A stretch of DNA of 64,000 nt from NCBI GenBank assembly GCA_003481745.1, contig QULP01000001.1, positions 1 to 64,000 of the forward strand, read 5' to 3'. Source of the stretch: Firmicutes bacterium OM04-13BH. GTDB taxonomy: Bacteria; Bacillota; Clostridia; Lachnospirales; Lachnospiraceae. The notes beneath the pieces were generated by a model. That model saw only the letters and a list, made by a program, of their open reading frames with translations. It was not told the DNA's origin and searched no databases. The translations under genes were made by a program, and so were the position numbers. Positions 7,297-14,758 of the stretch are shown here, in pieces. The first letter of the stretch is position 1, and every line of letters starts with the position of its first letter.

Positions 7297-7330
7297 GAAA
7301 ACCGAGGAGTAAAATCCCCGGTTTTCCTTT
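7297..7330 (+). terminator. Rho-independent terminator, possibly bidirectional
   Basis: AAAACCGAGG pairs with CCCCGGTTTT around a short A-rich loop and runs into CCTTTT. It sits 14 bases after the XRE stop and 11 before the flavodoxin stop on the other strand, so it may serve both. Confidence 0.75.
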
Positions 7331-7340
7331 TGCTCAAAAA

Positions 7341-7775
7341 TCAGTGTAATCCTTTTACGAAGTCCGCTGCGTTTTTCATATCTTCTTCATTCGGATGGTC
7401 TTTAGCAATACCTCCAACCAGTTTAAATGGTCCGAATGTGTCATACCCTTTACAGCCAAATTTTCCAACCACACTGGCATGTTTTTTATCCAAAATCTGC
7501 TCTATGGATTTATAATTCGCACTTCCACCATAAGTACAGATCAGAACTATCTTTTTGTCGTTCGGTAGATTCTTCTCTGCAAATTCCAATATCGACTGAT
7601 GAAACTTTGAAAAATAGATTCCTGATGCAAAACCAATCATATCATAACTGCTCAGATCTGCATCTGGCTGTATCACAGCATCAATCAAATCCACCTGACA
7701 TTCTTCTGCGATCCTCTTTGCTAATTTTTCTGTATTTCCATGATGCACAGATGCGTATACTATCGCTGTTCTCAT
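7341..7775 (-). CDS. Flavodoxin-domain protein
   Basis: A 144-residue flavodoxin. The phosphate-binding loop is YASVHHGNTEKLAKRI at residues 7-22, and the flavin loops are ASGIYFSKFH and CTYGGSAN. The closest match is the flavodoxin-like family that acts on menaquinone or haem intermediates or serves as an electron carrier; the partner is not known. Its start overlaps the end of the MmcQ/YjbR gene by four bases, so they are cotranscribed. Confidence 0.85.
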   Translation of the reverse strand: MRTAIVYASVHHGNTEKLAKRIAEECQVDLIDAVIQPDADLSSYDMIGFASGIYFSKFHQSILEFAEKNLPNDKKIVLICTYGGSANYKSIEQILDKKHASVVGKFGCKGYDTFGPFKLVGGIAKDHPNEEDMKNAADFVKGLH

Positions 7776-8191
7776 TTTTCTTCCTTTCTGTCTGTTCCGT
7801 CAATCAGGTCATAGCTCATATCTAAAAAGTCCAATGTCTTTGCTTCACTGACTGAACCATCCAGTAAAATCGTGATCCAGTGCTGCTTATTCATATGATA
7901 TCCTGGTAAAAATCCATAAGTCTGAATAATCATGCTGGTCATTTCTGGATCGCACTTTACGTCCATGATGTCAACCAGCTCATTTCCCTCTAATCCCAAC
8001 TTAGATTTCTCAACTGTCATGAATACTGCATACCATTTTCCATTTTTATGACGAAGTACCGCACTGTCTGGCGATTTACTCCATAAATATTCCGGAACTG
8101 TACCGTACTGTTTCTGCACGTATTCAAAGATTTCTTCCGTCTTCACAATCTTTTCAACTCCTGATTCTTCTGATATCCTGTCCATAATCAT
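7772..8191 (-). CDS. MmcQ/YjbR family protein
   Basis: The 139-residue protein has the CyaY-like MmcQ/YjbR pattern: an N-terminal helix EEIFEYVQKQYGT, then LRHKNGKWYAVFMTV, the basic LDIMDVKCDP-like strand, GYHMNKQHWITILLDGSVS and a C-terminal DMSYDLI. These proteins are often annotated DNA-binding, but the biochemical role is open. The start codon is ATG within ATGATAATGG; the second Met (MDRIS) would also serve. It leads a two-gene operon with the flavodoxin. Confidence 0.85.
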   Translation of the reverse strand: MIMDRISEESGVEKIVKTEEIFEYVQKQYGTVPEYLWSKSPDSAVLRHKNGKWYAVFMTVEKSKLGLEGNELVDIMDVKCDPEMTSMIIQTYGFLPGYHMNKQHWITILLDGSVSEAKTLDFLDMSYDLIDGTDRKEEK

Positions 8192-8281
8192 ACCACATTT
8201 TCGTATGTCATACTACATGCCAAATTCTTTTGCATTTTCCCGGTTCTCCTGACTTTAACTAATAGAGGGATAAAACAGCAA

Positions 8282-8335
8282 GGACAGGAAGTGAGGATAC
8301 ACTTCCGGAAAATCCCAATTCAGGGTACCCTGCCC
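8282..8335. other. Candidate transfer origin (oriT) leader of the mob genes
   Basis: Upstream of mobC there is an inverted repeat GGAAGTG (8287-8293) / CACTTCC (8300-8306) enclosing AGGATA, then a perfect palindrome CAGGGTACCCTG (8321-8332). On the minus strand the loop reads TATCCTC, close to the nic core YATCCTG of MOBP/IncP-type origins. Location next to a relaxase supports oriT, but the nick site is not proven. Confidence 0.5.
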
Positions 8336-8396
8336 TAAATTGAAAAAACGCAGAAAACAACGATACTACTGCCCTCTCAGAAAGGAGAACCCACCA

Positions 8397-8720
8397 ATGG
8401 CTGAGAGAAAGAGAAACAAAGAAATCCATTTTTATGTTACCGAAGAAGAACGAAAACTTATCCGCAGGAAGATGATTGAATCAAAGACCAAAAACATGGG
8501 AGCTTATCTTCGTAAAATGGCAATCGACGGCTACATCGTCAACACAGATACAACTCCTCTGAAGAAACAGTATGAGGAAATGCACAAGATTGGCATAAAT
8601 ATCAACCAGATTGCAAAAAAGGTAAATACCACCGGAGATCTATATCCGGAAGAAATGCAAGAATTGAAAGAGATGGTGAAAGAACTATGGCATATATTAA
8701 GATCTTCCCCATTAAAGTAA
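8397..8720 (+). CDS. mobC: MobC-like relaxosome accessory protein
   Basis: A 107-residue basic protein beginning MAERKRNKEIHFYVTEEERKLI, a ribbon-helix-helix-like opening, with the MobC motif ININQIAKKVNTTGDL near its end. Such proteins bind oriT and help the relaxase melt and nick. The frame is open for 19 codons upstream, but AAAGGAG ten bases before ATG 8397 decides the start. The 3' end overlaps the relaxase start by 34 bases, so the two are coupled. Confidence 0.88.
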   Translation: MAERKRNKEIHFYVTEEERKLIRRKMIESKTKNMGAYLRKMAIDGYIVNTDTTPLKKQYEEMHKIGININQIAKKVNTTGDLYPEEMQELKEMVKELWHILRSSPLK

Positions 8721-10066
8721 CAGACAAGAAAGCTCTGGACTATATCACGAATCCAGACAAGACTGATGAAAAACTGCTGGTTTCCAGTTTTGGCTGTTCC
8801 CCGGAAACTGCTGATCTCGAATTTTCCATGACTAGAGAAATGGCAAAAAAGAATGGAATGGACAAAGGTGATAACCTGGCATTTCATCTGATCCAGTCAT
8901 TTAAACCTGGAGAAGTTGATGCCGAAACTGCCCATCGCTTAGGACAGCAATTTGCAGCCGAAGTACTGAAAGGAAAATATGAATACGTGATCAGTACCCA
9001 TGTTGATAAAAAGCACATTCATAACCATATCATCTTCAACGCTGCAAGCTTTGTTGATCATCACAAGTATGTTTCCAATAAGCGGAGCTACCATAAACTC
9101 TGCAGAATCAGTAATCGTATCTGCCTGGAAAATGGACTTGCCACCAGTATGCCAACCGGAGAAAAAGGAAAAAGCTATAAAGAGAACATGGAATATCATC
9201 GTGGCACCAGTTGGAAAGCCAAGCTACGTGTTGCAGTTGATAAAGCAATCTGGACTTCCATCAACTATGAGGAATTTCTACAAAAAATGCAGTTAGCTGG
9301 ATATGAAGTCCGGCAGGGAAAGCATCTTTCTTTCCGTGCACCGGAACAAAAAAATTTCACTTATATGAAATCTCTGGGAAGTTATTATACGGAAGAAAAC
9401 GTCCGCATCCGCTTAGCTAAAAATCGTAGCAAAGTGAAAACTCCAAAACATCTGTCCAGAGAAGCTCGCCTGTATATCAATATCTCCACGTATGTAACGA
9501 CTGGCAATCGAGAAGGATTTGAACATTGGGCAAAACTCAATAATCTAAAAGAGGCAGCCCGCACCTTCAACTATCTTTCCGAAAATAACCTACTGAATTA
9601 TGAGGATTTCAGGCAGCATGTTTCTGATGTTGATGCTTCTGTTAAAGCGGCTGATCAGAGAATAGCACACATCACCAGTGAGCTAAGCACGCAGAAAGTC
9701 ATTCAGAAACACTGTGATTCTTACCGGCTCTGCCGTAAAGTGATAGAAGATTGCAAATCTGCAAAAAATCCAAAAGAATACCGTTCCAAGCATCTGGCAG
9801 AATACCAACTCCACGATTCACTAAAAAAAGAGCTTCAGGATCTCGGTGTTACCAAAATCCCTAGCTCTGAAAAAATCCAGAAGCGGATTGAAAATCTTGA
9901 ATCTGAACAAGCTGCTACCATCCGGGAAAAACAGAAATTACAGAAAAAGCAGAAAACACTGGATATCATTCAGCAAAATTTCTCTGTGCTGCTCGATGCT
10001 CCTGAAATCAATTCAGACTTACTTCCGGCAAAACGGGAACCTGTTTCTGTCACAAGAGATAAATAA
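8687..10066 (+). CDS. MOBP-type relaxase (MobA/VirD2 family)
   Basis: The 459-residue protein has the relaxase nickase domain in residues 1-170: Tyr in LDYITNPDKT near residue 19 as the likely nicking residue, and the three-His metal motif HVDKKHIHNHIIFNA near residue 105. Residues 290-430 are predicted helical/coiled-coil (SEKIQKRIENLESEQ, QKKQKTLD), without a helicase motif. It would nick oriT and pilot single-stranded DNA to a recipient using transfer machinery from another element. No integrase or secretion genes are nearby, so it is mobilisable at best. Confidence 0.93.
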   Translation: MAYIKIFPIKVTDKKALDYITNPDKTDEKLLVSSFGCSPETADLEFSMTREMAKKNGMDKGDNLAFHLIQSFKPGEVDAETAHRLGQQFAAEVLKGKYEYVISTHVDKKHIHNHIIFNAASFVDHHKYVSNKRSYHKLCRISNRICLENGLATSMPTGEKGKSYKENMEYHRGTSWKAKLRVAVDKAIWTSINYEEFLQKMQLAGYEVRQGKHLSFRAPEQKNFTYMKSLGSYYTEENVRIRLAKNRSKVKTPKHLSREARLYINISTYVTTGNREGFEHWAKLNNLKEAARTFNYLSENNLLNYEDFRQHVSDVDASVKAADQRIAHITSELSTQKVIQKHCDSYRLCRKVIEDCKSAKNPKEYRSKHLAEYQLHDSLKKELQDLGVTKIPSSEKIQKRIENLESEQAATIREKQKLQKKQKTLDIIQQNFSVLLDAPEINSDLLPAKREPVSVTRDK

Positions 10067-10081
10067 GATTGCACTGACAAC

Positions 10082-10600
10082 TCAATTATTCTCTTCCAAA
10101 TCTTCCCAAGGTTTCAGACCCATTTCCTCCCAGGTGACACCATACGGTGCACCTCCGGAGGTATAACCGGCAATAACGAAAAATCTGTCATCTTGCAAGA
10201 TTTCTTCTTTAGCCAGATTATCTCTTGTTTCTTGTTTCCGTCTTGCTCGCCTCTGCTGCTTCTTTTGTTTCGCAACAGCTGCTTTTTCTTCCGGCGTTTT
10301 CTTATGTTTTTTTGCCATAAGTGTTTCTATTATAATTCCATTCTGAATGTCTCTCAGGATACGTTCTTCATAACTCTTTTCACGCTTTTCAACAATTTTA
10401 TAAAATTCTTCATATTCCGTTTTAGGAGCAAGCGATTGAACTGCCGTAAACAAACTTTTGCATATATCATTCATTTCAGTAGCATCCGGCATTCGCTGAT
10501 TCTCAAGATAAAACTTCAAGTGCATTTTGTATGTTTTATCTGCTATTGCACTCTTCTGTTTTTGTTTTAAGTCTTTATAGCTTCTGTCGTTCCTCTGCAT
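10082..10600 (-). CDS. Hypothetical protein with a YTSGGAPYGVTWEEM C-terminal motif
   Basis: This 172-residue charged protein has helical, Lys/Glu-rich N-terminal and middle parts (KKTPEEKAAVAKQKKQQRRARRKQ). It ends with a globular-looking motif FFVIAGYTSGGAPYGVTWEEMGL. I have the impression of a widespread but uncharacterised Firmicute family. It is transcribed toward the relaxase, 15 bases from its stop, and lies downstream of yaiI on the same strand. No catalytic residues can be assigned. Confidence 0.6.
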   Translation of the reverse strand: MQRNDRSYKDLKQKQKSAIADKTYKMHLKFYLENQRMPDATEMNDICKSLFTAVQSLAPKTEYEEFYKIVEKREKSYEERILRDIQNGIIIETLMAKKHKKTPEEKAAVAKQKKQQRRARRKQETRDNLAKEEILQDDRFFVIAGYTSGGAPYGVTWEEMGLKPWEDLEENN

Positions 10601-10610
10601 CTACAATTCC

Positions 10611-11069
10611 TCATCTGCCTTCTTTCTCCCGTGCCATCAAAAGCATTTTTTCAAAAGACTGAGCGAATCTTTCATCATCTTCCTCCGTCCGCTTCTTCGG
10701 TCCCTTGACATGACATTTACGGGAACTTCTTCTGGCTTTTTTACTCAGGTGACGTTCCATTAGCATCTGATCAATATTATCATCCGTGTACCATTTACCT
10801 GATTGATGAATAGCATAAGCACCTTTTCCCAATGCCATTGCAGCCACACCATAGTCCTGTGATACGACAATATCTCCTTTATGGCAGATACTAATCAGTT
10901 TATAATCTACTGCATCTGCTCCTGCACCGACAACAACAACTTTACTATAAGTCGATGACAGAACATGGTTTGTATCACACAACAACATTACCGGAACACT
11001 ATTATCTTTTGCAATCTTTTCAATGATCGCAACCACTGGGCAGGCATCTGCATCAACAAATATTTGCAT
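10611..11069 (-). CDS. YaiI/YqxD family (DUF188) PIN-like protein
   Basis: A 152-residue protein with the family signature IFVDADACPVV at the N-terminus, ADAVDYKLISICHKGDIVVSQDYGVA in the middle, and a C-terminal KGPKKRTEEDDERF. The acidic residues and fold place it among PIN/NYN-like putative nucleases, but no activity is established. The frame opens at 11093, overlapping the SRAP stop; GAGGAG about ten bases before ATG 11069 favours the later start. Confidence 0.9.
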   Translation of the reverse strand: MQIFVDADACPVVAIIEKIAKDNSVPVMLLCDTNHVLSSTYSKVVVVGAGADAVDYKLISICHKGDIVVSQDYGVAAMALGKGAYAIHQSGKWYTDDNIDQMLMERHLSKKARRSSRKCHVKGPKKRTEEDDERFAQSFEKMLLMAREKEGR

Positions 11070-11092
11070 CTTTCTATTTCTCCTCTGAACCA

Positions 11093-11677
11093 TTATAAGA
11101 ATAAGCTCTGCTGTTCGTATTCTGCCTCTCGTTTTAGCTGAACCGGTACCTGATGCAGAATTTGCTCCATTTTCCTGTCATCGAACCAATCTTTCAGCTG
11201 TCCTTTTTCCAATATCAGCGGCATACGATCATGTACTTTTATCATAGATTCATTGGCTGCTGTAGTCATAATCACAAATCGTCGTTCATTCTCAAACCAA
11301 TCACAGAAGCCAGCCATATACAATACTGGTGCATCATATCTGGAAAATGTATTTTTCTCTTTTAACCGATTCCATTCATAGAACCCACTTGCCGGTATCA
11401 AAATGCGGTGATAGAGGATTCCATTTCGAAAAGAAGGTTTGTCCATAACAGATTCTGCTCTTGCATTTATAACCAGATTCTTTCCTTGTGACAATGGATA
11501 TCCCCACTTGCAAACATCCAGTTTCAATCCATGTTCTGATTTTTCAATGATCGGTGCTACATTGGTTGGAAAGATATCTCCTGCAAAATGTTCCTGCCGG
11601 ATCCGTTGGTCTATATCATGCACTACTTTTTCGATTTCATCTGCCATATCAGAATCAATATAATATCTACCACACAT
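11093..11677 (-). CDS. SRAP/YedK-type abasic-site DNA-protein crosslinking protein
   Basis: The 194-residue protein starts MCGRYY: Cys2, after Met removal, forms the thiazolidine crosslink with an abasic site. Conserved family residues follow: NARAES, the catalytic Glu in ASGFYEW, and the His of KVHDRMP. SRAP proteins shield abasic sites in single-stranded DNA. The stop overlaps the possible upstream start of yaiI, so both share a transcript. Confidence 0.93.
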   Translation of the reverse strand: MCGRYYIDSDMADEIEKVVHDIDQRIRQEHFAGDIFPTNVAPIIEKSEHGLKLDVCKWGYPLSQGKNLVINARAESVMDKPSFRNGILYHRILIPASGFYEWNRLKEKNTFSRYDAPVLYMAGFCDWFENERRFVIMTTAANESMIKVHDRMPLILEKGQLKDWFDDRKMEQILHQVPVQLKREAEYEQQSLFL

Positions 11678-11719
11678 AATACTTCCTTCACTTATAGATT
11701 CTATTTCATCAAATATACA

Positions 11720-12322
11720 TCATTTATTTCTAGGCACTTTAAACTCAGTTAATCTATAATTTTGAATCCACCCCATACATTCTTCACCATCTTCATTCTC
11801 CCAAATTATCTGTCGCCACTTTTTATATTTATCTATAATTCTAACAACTTTCCCTTCCTCAAGCTTTTCAATTACAATCGAATGGCAGTCATGCTTCAGT
11901 CGTACAATAGATTCTCTATTAACGATTCTATATTTAGTCGTATTTAGCTCCTTCGCATCATATCCCATTCCAACGATGTAATAATTATTGACTTGTTGTG
12001 TATAATTGTAATTATTTATCGTTGTTGCTGAAGAATTCGTAACTCCCAAAACAACTGATATAATCGTAATAATAAAGTTCAGCCATTCTCGTATTTCTTT
12101 AACATCTATCGTTCGTTTTTCTTCTATTGGCAAATTCTGCTTCTCTTTATTTATCGAAAGATTCGTTGCTCTTTCATATTCCGATGCAATAGTTTCTGAC
12201 ACCGTATCAATATCCCATTCTTCGGATTCTGAGAAAACTTGATCGGTAACTCTTCCCAATAAATTTATATGAGGCTTCTGGCATAATGGTGGAAGCCTAA
12301 CACCATAAATTAACAACACCAT
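11720..12322 (-). CDS. SH3-domain membrane-associated protein, probably N-terminally truncated
   Basis: The 200-residue frame has a hydrophobic helix at about residues 80-95 (WLNFIITIISVVLGVTN) and an Asn/Tyr-rich linker. It ends in a bacterial SH3-like domain at about residues 130-195 (YRIVNRESIVRLKHDCHSIVIEKLEEG...GWIQNYRLTEF). The first ~20 residues, RLPPLCQKPHIN, look like the middle of a longer protein, and the frame begins right beside a transposase remnant, so the original N-terminus may have been cut off. No ribosome site precedes the ATG. Function unknown. Confidence 0.5.
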   Translation of the reverse strand: MVLLIYGVRLPPLCQKPHINLLGRVTDQVFSESEEWDIDTVSETIASEYERATNLSINKEKQNLPIEEKRTIDVKEIREWLNFIITIISVVLGVTNSSATTINNYNYTQQVNNYYIVGMGYDAKELNTTKYRIVNRESIVRLKHDCHSIVIEKLEEGKVVRIIDKYKKWRQIIWENEDGEECMGWIQNYRLTEFKVPRNK

Positions 12323-12351
12323 ATTGAAAAAACACTTGTGTCCTTTAATGT

Positions 12352-12410
12352 ATTAACTGCGAAGAAAAACACAAAAGGAGTATTCACAAGTGGCTTCAGT
12401 TAATACATTA
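12352..12410 (+). repeat. Inverted repeat around the transposase start
   Basis: TAATGTATTAACTG and CAGTTAATACATTA form a perfect 14-bp inverted repeat separated by about 30 bases. The ribosome site AAAGGAG (12374-12380) lies in the loop and the GTG start (12390) lies at the base of the loop, just before the right arm. A hairpin in read-through mRNA could hide the start. Confidence 0.65.
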
Positions 12411-12650
12411 TGCAAAAGTGTCCTTAATGTCAAGAACACAGTTATAAAAAATTGTAATCTTTACTCTGATAAGAATGGAGTTAAACATATTCGTATCCAA
12501 GCAAGACCTAATAAATGGCACGAGAACGACTGCCCATTCTGCCATAAATCATGCCCTGTTTATGATAAACATTCCAGTAGTATAATGCCGAGATATTACG
12601 AAGATAACTCGTAGAAAATGCAAAGTCCAGTCGCAAGTTTAGACACGATA
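12390..12650 (+). pseudogene. ISL3-family transposase remnant (N-terminus only)
   Basis: A GTG start with AAAGGAG gives 74 residues ending in a stop. They contain KHIRIQARPNKWHENDCPFCHKSCPVYDKH, the zinc-finger N-terminus of ISL3-type transposases (two CxxC-like pairs). The DDE catalytic domain is absent; after the stop, about 100 bases contain short unrelated or decayed pieces, and the winged-helix gene terminator follows. No clear terminal inverted repeat or target duplication was found, so the element is dead. Confidence 0.75.
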
Positions 12651-12728
12651 TTGCTCTTAACAGTCGTATAAAATCAACATTTGCAGGGATTTATCAAATT
12701 CCGACATACCGTCTTAGAAAATGAATAA

Positions 12729-12760
12729 TCCCTCGCAATTCATTATGAACTACGAGGGAC
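12729..12760 (-). terminator. Terminator of the antimicrobial-response operon
   Basis: CCCTCG (12732-12737) pairs with CGAGGG (12753-12758) around a loop of about 15 bases, directly after the stop of the winged-helix gene on the minus strand, followed by ATTATTC. The T-run is weak. Confidence 0.55.
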
Positions 12761-12763
12761 TGC

Positions 12764-13222
12764 TTACTGACTGTTAAAGCGGTAGCCGATCTCACGAACA
12801 CTATCTATGGAAAAGTGAGAGTTTGTATCACAAAGTTTTTTACGAAGATTCCGAATGTGAAAGCCTACGGTATCCTTTTCATTGCCTGCTGATATTTCGC
12901 CCCACACCTTATCATAAATCTGCTCGTATGTAAGAACACGACCTTTATTGGCTGCGAGCAAGCAGAGTATATCGTACTCTTTGACGGTCAGTTCAATTTC
13001 CTGACCGTTATTGATAACTCTGCGCCGGCTCAAATTGATTTCTAAGCCGGAAAGGGATAATGTCGGCTCATATGAAATCTCTAATTTTTCAAAATCAGGG
13101 TGCTGTTTTACAAAAGCCAGCATATCGTCAAAGGCTGTTGAGTCTTGTGCTTTGAACTCCATTATTACGATTCGTCCGATATTATCACCCCCCTTGGTTA
13201 GTTTTTTTGTCTTGGACAACAT
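12764..13222 (-). CDS. Winged-helix (OmpR/PhoB-type) DNA-binding protein without receiver domain
   Basis: Residues 55-150 of this 152-residue frame form a full OmpR/PhoB winged helix: LSLSGLEINLSRRRVINNGQEIELTVKEYDILCLL, VLTYEQIYDKVWG and the recognition part FHIRNLRKKL. In place of a receiver is a short segment (RIVIMEFKAQDSTAFDDMLAFVKQHPDF). The start is unclear: ATG 13222 has no ribosome site; ATG 13162 lies 20 bases after a GGGGGG tract. It ends an operon with D-Ala-D-Ala carboxypeptidase and a MacAB-like exporter, and may regulate that module independently of phosphorylation. Confidence 0.8.
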   Translation of the reverse strand: MLSKTKKLTKGGDNIGRIVIMEFKAQDSTAFDDMLAFVKQHPDFEKLEISYEPTLSLSGLEINLSRRRVINNGQEIELTVKEYDILCLLAANKGRVLTYEQIYDKVWGEISAGNEKDTVGFHIRNLRKKLCDTNSHFSIDSVREIGYRFNSQ

Positions 13223-13227
13223 AAGAT

Positions 13228-14184
13228 TTATTGCGTGAGATAATACGATTCATCAATCGTTTTCAGAATAAAATTCACATCGTCATAACGAGAGGAATCG
13301 GACTGAGAGCCTAAACTGCATATCAAAAACTCTTTTCCGTGCTGCTGATAAAGCACAATCAAGTTATAGTCGTCAGACAGAGAGCCAGTCTTAATTCCGC
13401 ATACATTTTCGTTGTAATATTCGGATGTCGGATCAAGGAAGGCGTTTGTATTCTGCCATATTTGTGTACTGCCATCAGGCAGTGTTGCCGTATAAGTGTT
13501 TTGAGATACAATTTCTCTAAACCACGAGTATTCCAACAACCGATATACTACTTCTTTCAAATCTAAAGTGGTGGTAAGTGCCTCCATATCAAAACCACTC
13601 GGATCATATAAAACTGTGTCTAAGTACCCCTGCTGTTGCAAATGCAGGTTTAAGTTCTCCATGAAAATCCTCACACGCTCTTGACAGCTTTCTGCTTGCG
13701 GCGAAAGTAATCCTCCACAATAATCAGCAACCACATAAGCTGCGTCATTCCCTGACGGTACTAACATTGCCGCAAATAGATTGTGTAAAAAGTATTCTTT
13801 TTCCTTGATTTGAGCAACAGACGAGCCAGGTTTCGTGAGTGAAATAGCACCATAGTCTGCAACAACGATACTATCAAGGTCTGCTAAAGTTGACGCATAC
13901 TCAATAACAAACAGCTTGGCTAAACTTGCAGGAATTTGTGGCTCGTTCTCGTTTTTTGAAACAAATATTTCATCATCAGAACAATCCACCAAAATCAGCG
14001 ATTTTGCATTATAAGAGTCAGGAAAATCTTCTTTGTAGAGAAAACCATTTATTTTATTCTTTACCTCTCTGAAATTTTCCGGCTGCATTGCCCACGGCAC
14101 AAACATTATACCTATGCCGATACAAACTACAAGCAAAAACAAAAATACTCCAAATCGTTTTTTCTTACGGCGTTTTCTCTGCAT
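13228..14184 (-). CDS. D-alanyl-D-alanine carboxypeptidase (S11, penicillin-binding)
   Basis: A 318-residue protein with an N-terminal basic stretch and signal anchor (FGVFLFLLVVCIGIGIMFV). The three catalytic motifs of serine D,D-peptidases are SLAK (in PASLAKLF), SGN (in VPSGNDAAY) and KTG (in GIKTGSL). It would trim the terminal D-Ala of peptidoglycan stem peptides outside the membrane. A GTG four codons earlier lies directly on the GGGAGG site, so the ATG at 14184 is preferred. Its neighbours are a VanRS-like two-component system and exporter, implying a role in cell-envelope antibiotic or peptide response. Confidence 0.9.
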   Translation of the reverse strand: MQRKRRKKKRFGVFLFLLVVCIGIGIMFVPWAMQPENFREVKNKINGFLYKEDFPDSYNAKSLILVDCSDDEIFVSKNENEPQIPASLAKLFVIEYASTLADLDSIVVADYGAISLTKPGSSVAQIKEKEYFLHNLFAAMLVPSGNDAAYVVADYCGGLLSPQAESCQERVRIFMENLNLHLQQQGYLDTVLYDPSGFDMEALTTTLDLKEVVYRLLEYSWFREIVSQNTYTATLPDGSTQIWQNTNAFLDPTSEYYNENVCGIKTGSLSDDYNLIVLYQQHGKEFLICSLGSQSDSSRYDDVNFILKTIDESYYLTQ

Positions 14185-14227
14185 ATATGTGCTCACCTCC
14201 CAACACCAAAACTCCTATGTGCCATTT

Positions 14228-14731
14228 TTAATCGGCATAATTTGCCTGAATACACTCTGTAAATCCAGACGGATCTCCCAACTTAGCTTTATCAATATTA
14301 TCACGAAGATATTTGCGTGTGGCGTCATCACAGCGATCTGTTCCCATATAAGGCATATCAAAGGCTTTTTCGAGTTCAGCTAAGGCTTTTGCCGCCCTTT
14401 CCGAATCCGTATTGTAAGTATCAAGCCATTCCTGCATCCAAGAATATTCCCAAAGGTTAGATGCTCTTGTATCGCCATATCCTATCTGAAAAGACGCTCC
14501 CGTATCTTCGCCTTCCAAAGCATCAGGCGGCGTAAAGCCCTCCGGCCAATTCAAACTCTCAATGGTCGTTAGGTATTCTTCTTCAATGGTAGCAAAGTCC
14601 GTGAAACCTCTTGTGTTTGTGTCGGAGTCCGAAGAAGTGGAGCAGCCTGCCAGCATAATCACCAGCAAAGAAATCATAACACACAATAACAGTCTGTACG
14701 GTCTTTCGGATTTTGAGATTGTTCGTTTCAT
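14228..14731 (-). CDS. Secreted lipoprotein of unknown function
   Basis: The 167-residue protein has a signal peptide ending in the lipobox LAGC (Cys near residue 30) and then an acidic, Ser/Thr-rich linker. The mature domain contains WPEGFTPPDAL, SNLWEYSWMQEWLDTYN and TDRCDDATRKYLRDNIDKA. I do not recognise the domain. It sits between the MacB-like permease and the D,D-carboxypeptidase, 27 bases from the permease start, within the same operon, so it probably works at the membrane with that system. Confidence 0.8.
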   Translation of the reverse strand: MKRTISKSERPYRLLLCVMISLLVIMLAGCSTSSDSDTNTRGFTDFATIEEEYLTTIESLNWPEGFTPPDALEGEDTGASFQIGYGDTRASNLWEYSWMQEWLDTYNTDSERAAKALAELEKAFDMPYMGTDRCDDATRKYLRDNIDKAKLGDPSGFTECIQANYAD

Positions 14732-14758
14732 TTTGTTTCCTCCTTGAATTGAGTTTTA

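Noticed and set aside
9846..10166. 106-residue plus-strand frame at the relaxase 3' end
   Set aside because: It is an alternate frame of the relaxase gene and lacks a ribosome site.
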